From: Micromonosporaceae bacterium | Lineage (GTDB): Bacteria > Actinomycetota > Actinomycetes > Mycobacteriales > Micromonosporaceae | Reading direction: 5' to 3' | Length of the DNA stretch: 15,373 bases | NCBI GenBank assembly: GCA_019689695.1 | Contig: JADGHA010000048.1 | Location: 1-15,373, forward strand | Part shown: one piece after another, positions 6,939 to 14,239 of the stretch | Layout: each line of letters opens with the position of its first letter | How positions within the stretch are numbered: position 1 is the stretch's first letter | Position numbers and translations under genes: made by a program | The notes under the pieces: model-generated | Seen by the model: only the letters and a program-made list of their open reading frames with translations | Told to the model about the DNA's origin: nothing | Databases searched by the model: none

Positions 6939-8390
6939 ATGAGCGTCAGACATCGCCTGGTCGCGGCGGGTGGCGCCGCCGCCGTGGCGTTCGCCGCCGC
7001 GGCGGTCGGCGTCGGGGTGTTCCGGCCCGACCTGGCGTCCGCGGCCGACTCCGTCTTCTACGTCGACCCGCAGACCCAGGCCGCCCGGTGGGTCGCGGCC
7101 AACCCGAATGACCCCCGCACGCCGGTCATCCGCGACCGGATCGCCAGCGTTCCGCAGGCCCGGTGGTTCACCCAGAACAACACCTCGACCGTACGCTCCG
7201 AAGTGGACTCCTTCGTCGGGGCGGCCGCGGCGGCCGGCAAGATCCCGATCATGGTGATCTACAACATCCCCAACCGGGACTGCGGCGGTGCCAGTTCCGG
7301 CGGGATGCCCAACCACACCGCGTACCGGCAGTGGATCGACCAGGTGGCCGCCGGCCTGTCCGGCCGCCCGGCGACCATCATCCTGGAGCCGGACGTGCTC
7401 GCGCTGATGAGCAACTGCCAGAACGCGGCACAGCAGGCCGAGACGAGCGCCTCCATGGCGTACGCGGGGAAGGCGTTGAAGGCGGCCTCGGCGCAGGCGA
7501 AGGTCTACTTCGACGCCGGGCACTCGGCCTGGCTGGCGCCCGCGGAGATGGCCCGCCGGCTGGTCGCCGCGGACATCGCAGGCAGCGCGGACGGCATCTC
7601 GGTGAACGTGTCGAACTACCGCACCACGGCCGAGTCGGTGGCGTACGCCAAGAACGTCATCGCCGCCACCGGCGCCAGCGGGTTGCATGCGGTGGTGGAC
7701 ACCAGCCGCAACGGCAACGGGCCGCTGGGCAGCGAGTGGTGCGACCCGCCCGGCCGGGCCATCGGCACCCCGAGCACCAACGTGACCGGCGACCCGATGA
7801 TCGACGCATTCCTGTGGATCAAGCTCCCGGGCGAGGCGGACGGCTGCATCGCGCCGGCCGGCCAGTTCGTCCCGCAGCGCGCGTACGACCTGGCGATCGC
7901 CGCGCCCACGCCGCCGACATCCCCGTCCGCGTCCGCCACGTCGCCCACATCGTCGCCATCGTCGTCCTCTTCGCCCTCGTCTTCGCCGTCGTCCTCGCCC
8001 TCGCCTTCGATCTCCGCCTCGCCGTCGGCCTCCGCCAGCCCGACGCCCGGGGCGCTATGCACGGCGCAGGTCTCCACGAACGTCTGGGACACGGGTCTGA
8101 CGCTCAACCTGACCGTCACCAACCTCGGTCCGTCCCTGCTCGGCTGGACGATCGGGTGGGAGTGGGTGGTGCCGAACCTCAACCTGCAGCAGGGCTGGAA
8201 CGGCATCTACGTGCAGTCCGGCCAGCACGTCTCTGTCGAGAGCCCGAACTGGGGCGGCAGCCCGAGCCCGTTGCCCACCAACGGCTCGGTCACCATCGGC
8301 GCCAACGCGTCCAAGCCCCCGGGCACGATCCTGCCCGTGCCACCGATCCGCAATGTCACGCTGAACGGATCTCCCTGCACTCTCAGCTAG
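6939..8390 (+). CDS. Secreted GH6 cellulase with C-terminal CBM2
   Basis: The 483-residue secreted cellulase hydrolyses cellulose with inversion. Residues 1 to about 35 are a signal peptide (cleavage near ASA/A). Residues about 37-320 are GH6: IYNIPNRDCGGASSGG fits the family signature, with proton donor D114, followed by IILEPD (D152) and VDTSRNGNG (D254). Residues 321-370 are a Ser/Pro/Thr linker. Residues 374-483 are a CBM2-like module bracketed by two cysteines, with exposed-type tryptophans in VWDTG, QGWNG and PNWGG. Domain length and a Cel6A-like sequence suggest an endoglucanase rather than a cellobiohydrolase, but this is inference. The ATG at 6939 is preferred over 6909, because GGGAGA lies just before it and the signal peptide starts there. 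Controlled by the CelR box at 6892-6905. Confidence 0.94.
   Translation: MSVRHRLVAAGGAAAVAFAAAAVGVGVFRPDLASAADSVFYVDPQTQAARWVAANPNDPRTPVIRDRIASVPQARWFTQNNTSTVRSEVDSFVGAAAAAGKIPIMVIYNIPNRDCGGASSGGMPNHTAYRQWIDQVAAGLSGRPATIILEPDVLALMSNCQNAAQQAETSASMAYAGKALKAASAQAKVYFDAGHSAWLAPAEMARRLVAADIAGSADGISVNVSNYRTTAESVAYAKNVIAATGASGLHAVVDTSRNGNGPLGSEWCDPPGRAIGTPSTNVTGDPMIDAFLWIKLPGEADGCIAPAGQFVPQRAYDLAIAAPTPPTSPSASATSPTSSPSSSSSPSSSPSSSPSPSISASPSASASPTPGALCTAQVSTNVWDTGLTLNLTVTNLGPSLLGWTIGWEWVVPNLNLQQGWNGIYVQSGQHVSVESPNWGGSPSPLPTNGSVTIGANASKPPGTILPVPPIRNVTLNGSPCTLS
7049..7896 (+). repeat. Direct repeat copy 2 (GH6 catalytic domain)
   Basis: Partner of 5992-6839 at a fixed 1057-bp offset. Here the domain continues into linker and CBM2, whereas copy 1 stops two codons after the repeat ends. 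Confidence 0.9.
7899..8048 (+). repeat. Low-complexity Ser/Pro linker-coding stretch
   Basis: Short irregular repeats of TCG/TCC/CCG codons encode about 50 residues of mostly Ser, Pro, Thr and Ala between GH6 and CBM2. Such linkers vary in length by slippage and are likely glycosylated in actinomycetes. Confidence 0.85.
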
Positions 8391-8432
8391 CCCTTGCCGT
8401 CCCCGGGCTGGTCGTGCGGCACTCGCTGGATA

Positions 8433-8458
8433 GCCAGCCCGGCCGGCCAAGGCTGGCC
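8433..8458 (+). terminator. Possible terminator after GH6-CBM2
   Basis: GCCAGCC (8433-8439) pairs with GGCTGGC (8451-8457); an alternative stem pairs 8441-8447 with 8452-8458 around a CAAG loop. It lies about 45 nt after the GH6 stop, without a T-tract. The remaining space up to 8600 holds only a small CCTTG-AGG-CAAGG hairpin at 8553-8565. Confidence 0.45.
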
Positions 8459-8600
8459 GCTGGGACAGGTGCCGACGGTCGTCCGGCCCTCGCGCGCATG
8501 CACGCACTCGGCTATCTTCCCTCCCGGATCGTGCCCGAAGACGCAGTCCCCGCCTTGAGGCAAGGTCCGCACCGAACTTTGCCGAGGGCCAGGAGCGCAC

Positions 8601-10061
8601 ATGGTTGATCCGTTGGTAAGCGTGATCATCCCGGTCTACAACGCCGTGGACTACCTCGACGAGTGCCTGCGTTCGGTGGCGGCCCAGTCGATCGGGTTCG
8701 ACCGGGTCGAAGTGGTGGCGGTGGACGACGGCTCGACCGACGGGAGCGGTGAGCTGCTCGACCAATGGGCGGCCAAGTTCCCCAATGTCCGGGTGATACA
8801 CCAGCCGAACGAAGGCGCTCCCGGCGGGCCACGTAACCGGGGCGTGGCGGCGGCCACCGGCGAGTACCTGTTCTTCGCCGATCCAGACGACTACCTCGGC
8901 CCGGAAGCGCTGGAGCGGATGGTCGCGGCCGCTTGCCGGAACGACTCAGATGTCGTACTCGGGCGTATCCGGGGTATCGGTCGCAAACCGGCCACCGCTC
9001 CGTTCAACCAGAACGTCGAGGGCGGCGACGTGTGGAGCACCAAGGCTGTGTGGAGCCTGACCGCGCACAAGCTCTTCCGCAGGTCGTTGGTGCTGGAACA
9101 CCAGCTGCGGTTCGCCGAGGGACTGCGGTTGGCCGAGGAGCAGACCTTCGTGGTCCCGGCGTACTTCCTGGCCAGGTCAATCTCGGTGGTGGCCGACTAC
9201 GACTGCTACTACCTGGTGCGTCGCGACGGATTTCCGCACCTGACCCGGCAAATTCCGGACCCCGAACCGTTCTACGACTGCATCCGCAAGGTGCTCGAGA
9301 CGGTGCACGCACATACGGCACCGGGCAGCGGGCGGAACACGTTGCTGCGACGCTGGCTGACGGTCGAGCTGCTCGGCAAGTTCCATTACCGGTTCGCCAG
9401 GTGGCCCAGGGATCTGCAGGAGCGGTGGGTCCGGCAGGCCGCGGCTGCCCTGGAGGATTACGTGCCACCCGAGGCGGTTGCCCTCATGCCGGCCGTCGAT
9501 CACCTTCGCGATCGCCTGATCCGCGAAGGCGCAGTCGACAAGCTGGTGACGCTGGCCAAGCTTGAGGCCGGCAAGGGGCGGGGGACGGTGGAGCTGACCG
9601 CCGGTCCGGCCCGCGGCGGGATCACGGCGCTGGTGAGCCTCGGTGCGCTGTTGCCGGAGAATCGGGGCGACATGCAGCTGGAGCTGCTGTGCCGGGGAAA
9701 CGATGACGGTCTCGGGGTGCCGGGGGCGGCGCCGGTCGAGGAAGCGGACCACACGCTGACCGTCCGGGTGCCGCTGCACCCGCGGATGTTTGCCCGCCCG
9801 TGGCCGGTGCGCGAGCGCGTGACGTTCGCCCTCCAGCTTCGGTCCGCTGACAAGACGCAGGAGCTGCCGCTACTGGTCAGCAAGAAGTCCGGATCCGCCG
9901 CGGTCCGGACGGTCTGGTTCGTTCGCGGGCGGCCGGTGACGATGTGGGCCGGCGCCGAGCGCACCGGCGGCGTCCGGATCAAGGTCGGCGGCCTGGCCGA
10001 GATCGCCGCCGAGTTGCGGCGCAAGGTCGGGCGCCACCTCCGGGCGGCGAAGTCGATGTAG
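8601..10061 (+). CDS. GT2-family glycosyltransferase
   Basis: The 486-residue protein begins with a GT-A fold of family 2: VSVIIPVYNAVDYLDECL at the N-terminus, nucleotide-binding VDDGSTDGS (residues 41-49), the GGPRNRG segment near 75-81, and the metal-binding DxD-type motif ADPDDYL (93-99). It should transfer a sugar from a nucleotide donor, in the cytoplasm or at its membrane face. Residues about 320-486 form a second, beta-rich domain I do not recognise by name. The two-part build resembles wall teichoic acid glycosyltransferases (TarS-like), so modification of a cell-wall polymer is a reasonable inference. There is no signal peptide or transmembrane segment; the C-terminus is basic (RRKVGRHLRAAKS) and could bind membrane. 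ATG 8601 follows an AGGAG site. It seems a single-gene unit unrelated to the cellulases. Confidence 0.85.
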   Translation: MVDPLVSVIIPVYNAVDYLDECLRSVAAQSIGFDRVEVVAVDDGSTDGSGELLDQWAAKFPNVRVIHQPNEGAPGGPRNRGVAAATGEYLFFADPDDYLGPEALERMVAAACRNDSDVVLGRIRGIGRKPATAPFNQNVEGGDVWSTKAVWSLTAHKLFRRSLVLEHQLRFAEGLRLAEEQTFVVPAYFLARSISVVADYDCYYLVRRDGFPHLTRQIPDPEPFYDCIRKVLETVHAHTAPGSGRNTLLRRWLTVELLGKFHYRFARWPRDLQERWVRQAAAALEDYVPPEAVALMPAVDHLRDRLIREGAVDKLVTLAKLEAGKGRGTVELTAGPARGGITALVSLGALLPENRGDMQLELLCRGNDDGLGVPGAAPVEEADHTLTVRVPLHPRMFARPWPVRERVTFALQLRSADKTQELPLLVSKKSGSAAVRTVWFVRGRPVTMWAGAERTGGVRIKVGGLAEIAAELRRKVGRHLRAAKSM

Positions 10062-10062
10062 G

Positions 10063-10078
10063 GGGGCTTCAGTGCCCC
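10063..10078. terminator. Short hairpin after the glycosyltransferase gene
   Basis: GGGGC (10063-10067) and GCCCC (10074-10078) form a 5-bp stem around TTCAGT, directly after the stop at 10059-10061. It also spans the stop of the convergent GH38 relic. Weak, without a T-tract. Confidence 0.35.
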
Positions 10079-10372
10079 GGCCTGAGGCGCAGGGTCAGCA
10101 TCTGGAACGGGCGGAGGTTGACCCGGACCGTCTCCTGATCGTCCAGCCGGGCGCGGCGGGGCCGGCAGGGGCGTTCCAGCAGGTCGACCAACGGACCCGC
10201 GGACCCGCGCCCAGTACGTCGACCTCGGCCAGTCCCAGCGCTCGCCCACCGCCACCGGCTCGAACCAGGGCGCCGGCGCATCGCTGACCGGGACCGGCTC
10301 GTCCGGGACGGGCCACATCTCGACGTCCCGTGGCAGCCGGTCCGCGTACTTCGGCAGGATCCGTTGCCGCAC
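10069..10372 (-). pseudogene. Relic of a GH38 alpha-mannosidase: N-terminal and C-terminal ends fused by internal deletion
   Basis: On the minus strand, from about 10372 down to 10209, one frame reads RILPKYADRLPRDVEMW, VPDEPVPV, then WFEPVAVGERWDWPRSTYWARV. This is the pattern of the N-terminal beta domain of bacterial GH38 alpha-mannosidases (EPVPV, EP..VG..W, T.W..V). From about 10200 to TGA at 10069-10071 another frame reads VDLLERPCR, then ETVRVNLRPFQMLTLRLRPGH, which matches the C-terminal end of the same family. Between them roughly 900 residues, including the catalytic Asp domain, are missing, and the two pieces are out of frame. The junction is an 8-bp tandem repeat. The relic start is uncertain (GTG at 10372 or upstream). 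It was probably once a divergent partner of the LacI gene at 10555. Family assignment is by recall of conserved motifs. Confidence 0.7.
10193..10208. repeat. 8-bp tandem repeat at the GH38 deletion junction
   Basis: GGACCCGC occurs twice back to back (10193-10200 and 10201-10208), exactly where the N-terminal frame changes to the C-terminal frame of the relic. This suggests a deletion or rearrangement involving short repeats. Confidence 0.65.
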
Positions 10373-10382
10373 GGACGGCTTC

Positions 10383-10394
10383 CGGAACGTTCCG
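10383..10394. promoter_or_regulatory. Candidate LacI-family operator
   Basis: The perfect 12-bp palindrome CGGAACGTTCCG has the central CG typical of LacI-family sites. It sits just upstream of the GH38 relic and about 160 bp upstream of the LacI gene, in their shared divergent region. A TTGACA at 10403-10408 (plus strand) is close by, but lacks a matching -10. Confidence 0.45.
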
Positions 10395-10523
10395 TAACTT
10401 TCTTGACAAGCGCGGGCGTCGGCTCGCGTCACGTCAACCGTGCACGGTGCTTCCAGCCGGTCCGGGGACGTGCTTTCGGGCACGCCAGGGGACCTGGACC
10501 GGCACCGGATCCGTTCCGGGACG

Positions 10524-10529
10524 TATGCT
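10524..10529 (+). promoter_or_regulatory. Possible -10 of the LacI-family gene
   Basis: TATGCT lies 25 nt before the GTG start, which has AAGGAGA at 10542-10548. The -35 region is poor. The fragment CCGTTCCGGGACG just upstream shares TTCCG with the palindrome at 10383. Confidence 0.4.
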
Positions 10530-10554
10530 GAACCGACAGTGAAGGAGACACTTC

Positions 10555-11577
10555 GTGGCCGTCGATGAAGGGCGCAGGATCACCATCACCGCCATCGCGC
10601 GGGAGGCCGGTGTCTCGGTGCCGACGGTCTCGCGGGTGATCAACGGTCGCTCGGACGTGGCACCGCAGACCCGGGAGCGGGTCGAGGAGCTGCTGCGCCG
10701 GCACGGGTACCGGCGCCGCGCGGCCCGGGCCCGGGTCAGCGCGAGCCTGATCGACCTGGTCTTCAACGACCTGGACAGCCCCTGGGCGGTGGAGATCATC
10801 CGGGGCGTGGAGGACGTGGCGCACGCGGCCGGCGTGGGCACCGTGGTCTCCGGCATCCACCGCCGGACCGCACCGACCCGGCAGTGGCTGCAGAACCTGC
10901 GCGCCCGCGCCACCGACGGGGTCATCTTCGTCAACTCCGACCTGGCTCCCACGGTCTACGCCGAGCTGCGCCGGCTGAACATCCCGATGGCCGTGGTGGA
11001 CCCGGCCGGAGTGCCCGCCATGGACGTGCCCACCATCGGCGCGACCAACTGGGCCGGCGGGCTGTCCGCCACCGAGCACCTGCTCTCCCTGGGGCACCGC
11101 CGGATCGGCTTCATCGCCGGGCCCCGCCGGCTGCTGTGCAGCCGGGCCCGCCTGGACGGGTACCGCGCCGGCCTGGAGGCGGCCGGGATCGCGGTCGACG
11201 ACGAGCTGATCTTCCAGGGCGACTTCTACCACGAGTCGGGCTACGCCGGCGGCCGGAAGCTGCTGGACCTGGATGACCCGCCCACCGCGATCTTCGCGGC
11301 CAGCGACCAGATGGCGTTCGGGGTGTACGAGGCGGTCCGCCGGCGCGGGCTGCGGGTACCGGACGACATCAGCGTGGTCGGCTTCGACGACCTGCCGGAG
11401 GACCGGTGGTCCTCGCCCCCGCTGACCACGGTCCGCCAGCCGCTGACCGAGATGGGCGCGCTGGCCGCGCGGACGGTGCTGCGGCTGGCCCAGGGCGAGG
11501 AGATCGAGAGCCCGCGGGTGGAGCTCGCCACCGAGCTGGTGGTCCGGGACAGCACGGCGCCGAGGAGCACCGGCTGA
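10555..11577 (+). CDS. LacI-family transcriptional regulator
   Basis: The 340-residue protein has an N-terminal LacI helix-turn-helix (residues about 9-55, ITAIAREAGVSVPTVSRVIN followed by a hinge helix) and a periplasmic-binding-protein-like sugar-sensing domain (about 62-336, with GVIFVNSDL, GHRRIGFIAGP, AIFAASDQMAFGVYEA and VVGFDD). It should repress carbohydrate genes until a sugar effector binds. The SVPTVSRVINGRSDVAP segment resembles the actinobacterial group that includes xylan/xyloside regulators such as BxlR more than CelR/CebR as I recall them, so it is uncertain that this protein reads the two CelR boxes. It is divergent from the GH38 relic and convergent with GH3, 44 bp apart. 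GTG 10555 is set by the AAGGAGA site. Confidence 0.92.
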   Translation: MAVDEGRRITITAIAREAGVSVPTVSRVINGRSDVAPQTRERVEELLRRHGYRRRAARARVSASLIDLVFNDLDSPWAVEIIRGVEDVAHAAGVGTVVSGIHRRTAPTRQWLQNLRARATDGVIFVNSDLAPTVYAELRRLNIPMAVVDPAGVPAMDVPTIGATNWAGGLSATEHLLSLGHRRIGFIAGPRRLLCSRARLDGYRAGLEAAGIAVDDELIFQGDFYHESGYAGGRKLLDLDDPPTAIFAASDQMAFGVYEAVRRRGLRVPDDISVVGFDDLPEDRWSSPPLTTVRQPLTEMGALAARTVLRLAQGEEIESPRVELATELVVRDSTAPRSTG

Positions 11578-11592
11578 GGGCCCGGTAGGCCC
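11578..11592. terminator. Short hairpin between convergent LacI and GH3 genes
   Basis: GGGCC (11578-11582) and GGCCC (11588-11592) pair around CGGTA right after the LacI stop. It is followed by a direct repeat GTTCCGGAC (11593-11601 and 11604-11612 approximately). Weak stem, supported mainly by position. Confidence 0.35.
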
Positions 11593-11621
11593 GTTCCGGA
11601 CAGGTTCCGGACGAGATCGAC

Positions 11622-14018
11622 CTACTTCGCTTCCGGGATGCCGGTCACGGTCACCTCGGCGGTGAGCCGGCGCCGGTGGTCCACCACCCGCTGCTCGCCG
11701 GTCATCAGTACGCCGACCGCGTGCCGGGTAACCGCGCTCGACGAGGCGAGCCGCAGCTCCAGCTCGCCCGGTTCCACCACGCGCAGCCCGGCGCGCCCGG
11801 TGAACGAAGTCAGGTCCGCGTGCACCGTGAAGGTCAACCGCACCGCCTCGCCCGGCGCCAGGGGCAGCCGGGCGTACCCGATGAGCCTGGTCACTGGCCT
11901 GGTCACCTGTGCCACCGGGTCGTGCAGGTAGAGCTGCACCACCTCGGCACCGGCCCGGGAGCCGGTGTTGCGGACCGTCAGCGACAGGCTCACCTCCCCG
12001 TCGGTGGGCAGTTGCGGGCTGGACAGCGCCACGTCGGTCCAGGCGAAGTCCGTGTAGGACAGTCCGTGGCCGAACGGGTAGAGCGAGGTCGGGTCCACCG
12101 CGCTGGCGTCGTTGTGCTGTCCCAGCGGCGGGCTGAGGTACGTCTTCGGCTGGCCGCCCGGGGTGCGCGGGATGCTGACCGGGAGCCGGCCGGAGGGGCA
12201 GACCCGGCCGGAGAGGACGCCGGCGACCGCGCGGCCGCCCTCCTCGCCGGGGAAGAACGCCTGGACCGCGGCGCTGAGCCGGTCCGTGTACGCGCCCAGG
12301 GCGTATGGGCGGCCGGTGAGCAGGACGAGCACGGTGGGCGTGCCGGTGGCCAGGACCGCCTCCAGCAGCTCGCCCTGAGCTCCGGGCAGGCGCAGGTCCT
12401 CCCGGTCGCAGCCCTCGCCGGAGGTGCCCCGGCCGAACAGCCCGGCCCGGTCGCCGAGGACGACCAGGCACACGTCGGCCGCGCCGGCCGCCGCTGCGGC
12501 GGCGGGGATGCCCGCCCGGTCCTCGCCGTCCACGGTGCACCCCGGCACGTGGTCGAGGTGCGCGGCGGGTAGTTCCTCGCGCAGCGCCGCCAGCACGGTG
12601 GGGATCTCGACGCCGATCGGCAGCTCGGGGTGCTGGCTGAGCACGTGCCGGGGGAACGAGTAGCAGCCGAGCATCGCGTCCGGGTCGTCGGCGAGTGGGC
12701 CGACCACCGCGATCCGTGCCCGGGGGGTCAAGGGCAGGGTGCCGTCGTTGGCCAGCAGTACCACGGACTCCTCGGCCAGCTGGCGGGCGAGTGCCCGGGC
12801 CTGCGGCGGATCCAGGTCGAGGTGGTCGCCGACGGCGACCTCCGGCGTCCAGTCCGGGTCCAGCATGCCCAGCTCGCACTTCTGCCGCAGCACCCGGGCG
12901 GCGGCCCGGGTCACCATCGCCTCCGGGACCTCGCCGGCCCGGACCGCGGCGAGCAGTGGTTCCCCGTAGCAGTTCCCCTCGGGCAGCTCCACGTCGACTC
13001 CGGCGGTGAGGGCGAGCCGGGCCGCTTCCGCCTGCGTGCCGGCGACCCGGTGCTGCAGTTGCAGGAAGGCCACCTCGAAGTAGTCGGAGACGACCGTCCC
13101 GGAGAAGCCCCAGGTGTCGCGCAGCAGGCCGGTCAGCAGGTCACCGTCCGCGGCGACCGGCATGCCGTCGATCTCGGTGTAGGACGGCATGACCGAGCGG
13201 GCGCCGCCGAGGCGGATGGCCATCTCGAAGGGCGGCAGGAGCACGTCCGCCAGCTCCCGCCGGCCGGCCGCGACCGGGGCGAGGTTGCGGCCCGCCTGGG
13301 AGGCCGAGTAGCCGACGAAGTGCTTGAGGGTGGCGACAATGCCGGCCGACTGCAGGCCGCGCACGTACGCGGTGCCGATCGTGCCTACCAGGTACGGGTC
13401 CTCGCCGATGGTCTCCTCGGTGCGGCCCCAGCGTGGGTCGCGCACCACGTCCAGGACCGGGGCGAGCCCCTGGTGGACGCCGACGCTGCGCATGGCGGCG
13501 CCGATCTGCGCGGCCATCCGCTCCACCAGCTCCGGGTCGAAGCTCGCGCCCCAGGCCAGCGGCACCGGGTAGATGGTCGCCTGCCAGGTGGTGAACCCGG
13601 CCAGGCACTCCTCGTGCGCGATCGCCGGGATGCCGAACCGGTTCGCGGCGACGATCTCCGCCTGCAGCCGGGCCAGGGCGCGGGCACCGGCCGCCGGCTC
13701 CACCGGGACGGTGCCGAATGGGCGGGTGAGCTGGCCCAGGCCGGCCTTGATCAGCTGCCGCCAGTCCACCTCCTCGCCGGCGAAGGCGTCCTGATGCGGG
13801 GCCACCTGGCCGTCCGAGCCGAGCCACACGCCGTAGAGCTGGGCGAGCCGCTCCTCCAGGGTCATCCGCTCGAGCAGGTCGGCCACCCGCTCCTCGACCG
13901 GACGGGCAGGGTCGCGCCAGCATTCTCCCGCCGCGGGGCCCTCCGGTCCCGCCCCCTGCGGCGGTCCGGGCACGGCATCCCCCGGTCTGGGCAGCTCGTC
14001 GGATACGAGCTCGCTCAT
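11622..14018 (-). CDS. Intracellular GH3 beta-glycosidase (beta-xylosidase/beta-glucosidase)
   Basis: The 798-residue enzyme releases terminal beta-linked sugars with retention. Residues about 36-360 are the GH3 (beta/alpha)8 domain, with GEDPYL (205-210), LKHFVGY (231-237) and nucleophile D312 in VVSDYFEV. Residues about 412-655 are the alpha/beta sandwich; E535 in SGEGCDRED is the likely acid/base. Residues about 680-760 are the Fn3-like domain ending the family. There is no signal peptide, so it acts in the cytoplasm on imported oligosaccharides. The ALTAGVDVELPEGNCY region is typical of the actinomycete subgroup that includes BxlA-type beta-xylosidases; a beta-glucosidase cannot be excluded. 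The start at 14018 has AGGAGG seven bases upstream and is preferred over an in-frame start at 14114. The promoter candidate lies near 14193-14222. Confidence 0.93.
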   Translation of the reverse strand: MSELVSDELPRPGDAVPGPPQGAGPEGPAAGECWRDPARPVEERVADLLERMTLEERLAQLYGVWLGSDGQVAPHQDAFAGEEVDWRQLIKAGLGQLTRPFGTVPVEPAAGARALARLQAEIVAANRFGIPAIAHEECLAGFTTWQATIYPVPLAWGASFDPELVERMAAQIGAAMRSVGVHQGLAPVLDVVRDPRWGRTEETIGEDPYLVGTIGTAYVRGLQSAGIVATLKHFVGYSASQAGRNLAPVAAGRRELADVLLPPFEMAIRLGGARSVMPSYTEIDGMPVAADGDLLTGLLRDTWGFSGTVVSDYFEVAFLQLQHRVAGTQAEAARLALTAGVDVELPEGNCYGEPLLAAVRAGEVPEAMVTRAAARVLRQKCELGMLDPDWTPEVAVGDHLDLDPPQARALARQLAEESVVLLANDGTLPLTPRARIAVVGPLADDPDAMLGCYSFPRHVLSQHPELPIGVEIPTVLAALREELPAAHLDHVPGCTVDGEDRAGIPAAAAAAGAADVCLVVLGDRAGLFGRGTSGEGCDREDLRLPGAQGELLEAVLATGTPTVLVLLTGRPYALGAYTDRLSAAVQAFFPGEEGGRAVAGVLSGRVCPSGRLPVSIPRTPGGQPKTYLSPPLGQHNDASAVDPTSLYPFGHGLSYTDFAWTDVALSSPQLPTDGEVSLSLTVRNTGSRAGAEVVQLYLHDPVAQVTRPVTRLIGYARLPLAPGEAVRLTFTVHADLTSFTGRAGLRVVEPGELELRLASSSAVTRHAVGVLMTGEQRVVDHRRRLTAEVTVTGIPEAK

Positions 14019-14091
14019 GGGCAGCCTCCTGATTCGTGCCGTCGCCCGGTCCGAGCCCTGCGGTTCCGGGACCTTTCCGGAAAAGAGGATG

Positions 14092-14143
14092 CCGGGACGC
14101 GCCGGCCAAGCCACCTAACGGTAACGTCTCTCCCGCGTCCCGG
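14092..14143. repeat. 10-bp inverted repeat in the GH3 leader region
   Basis: CCGGGACGCG (14092-14101) and CGCGTCCCGG (14134-14143) are perfect inverted arms 32 bp apart, within the probable 5' untranslated region of GH3. They could form an RNA stem or be spaced protein sites. Confidence 0.45.
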
Positions 14144-14149
14144 ACAGGG

Positions 14150-14178
14150 TTGACCCGGTCCGGACGGCGTCGTAGCCT
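14150..14178 (+). promoter_or_regulatory. Possible plus-strand promoter facing crcB
   Basis: TTGACC (14150-14155), a 17-nt spacer and TAGCCT (14173-14178) make a fair housekeeping promoter toward the crcB pair, although it would give a leader of about 400 nt. The operator candidate at 14199 lies just past its expected start site. Confidence 0.35.
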
Positions 14179-14192
14179 CGCTCTCAACGAGA

Positions 14193-14222
14193 AACGTATC
14201 GATAGAACTATCGAAAACGAAA
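14193..14222 (-). promoter_or_regulatory. Candidate GH3 promoter with an operator filling its spacer
   Basis: On the minus strand TTTCGT (14217-14222) and TACGTT (14193-14198) are 18 nt apart. The spacer contains the inverted repeat TCGATAG-N2-CTATCGA (14199-14214). A repressor bound there would block polymerase directly. The site differs from the CelR box, so GH3 is likely under another regulator, possibly the LacI-family protein at 10555. Confidence 0.45.
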
Positions 14223-14239
14223 TGGAAAATTTGCGGACG

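Noticed and set aside
7899..8048. CRISPR-like or satellite repeat
   Set aside because: The repeats are in-frame Ser/Pro codons of a cellulase linker, with no spacers and no fixed unit.
7163..8608. 481-codon frame overlapping the GH6-CBM2 gene
   Set aside because: Out-of-frame reading of a gene with clear signal peptide, catalytic and CBM2 domains.
10555..11577. Calling the LacI-family gene celR
   Set aside because: No CelR box lies near it, and its helix-turn-helix resembles xyloside-type regulators at least as well.
10429..12879. 816-codon minus-strand frame across LacI and part of GH3
   Set aside because: Composition typical of shadow frames; overlaps two genes with clear domains in other frames.
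12630..14153. 507-codon plus-strand frame opposite GH3
   Set aside because: Antisense shadow of the GH3 domain, no recognisable protein features.
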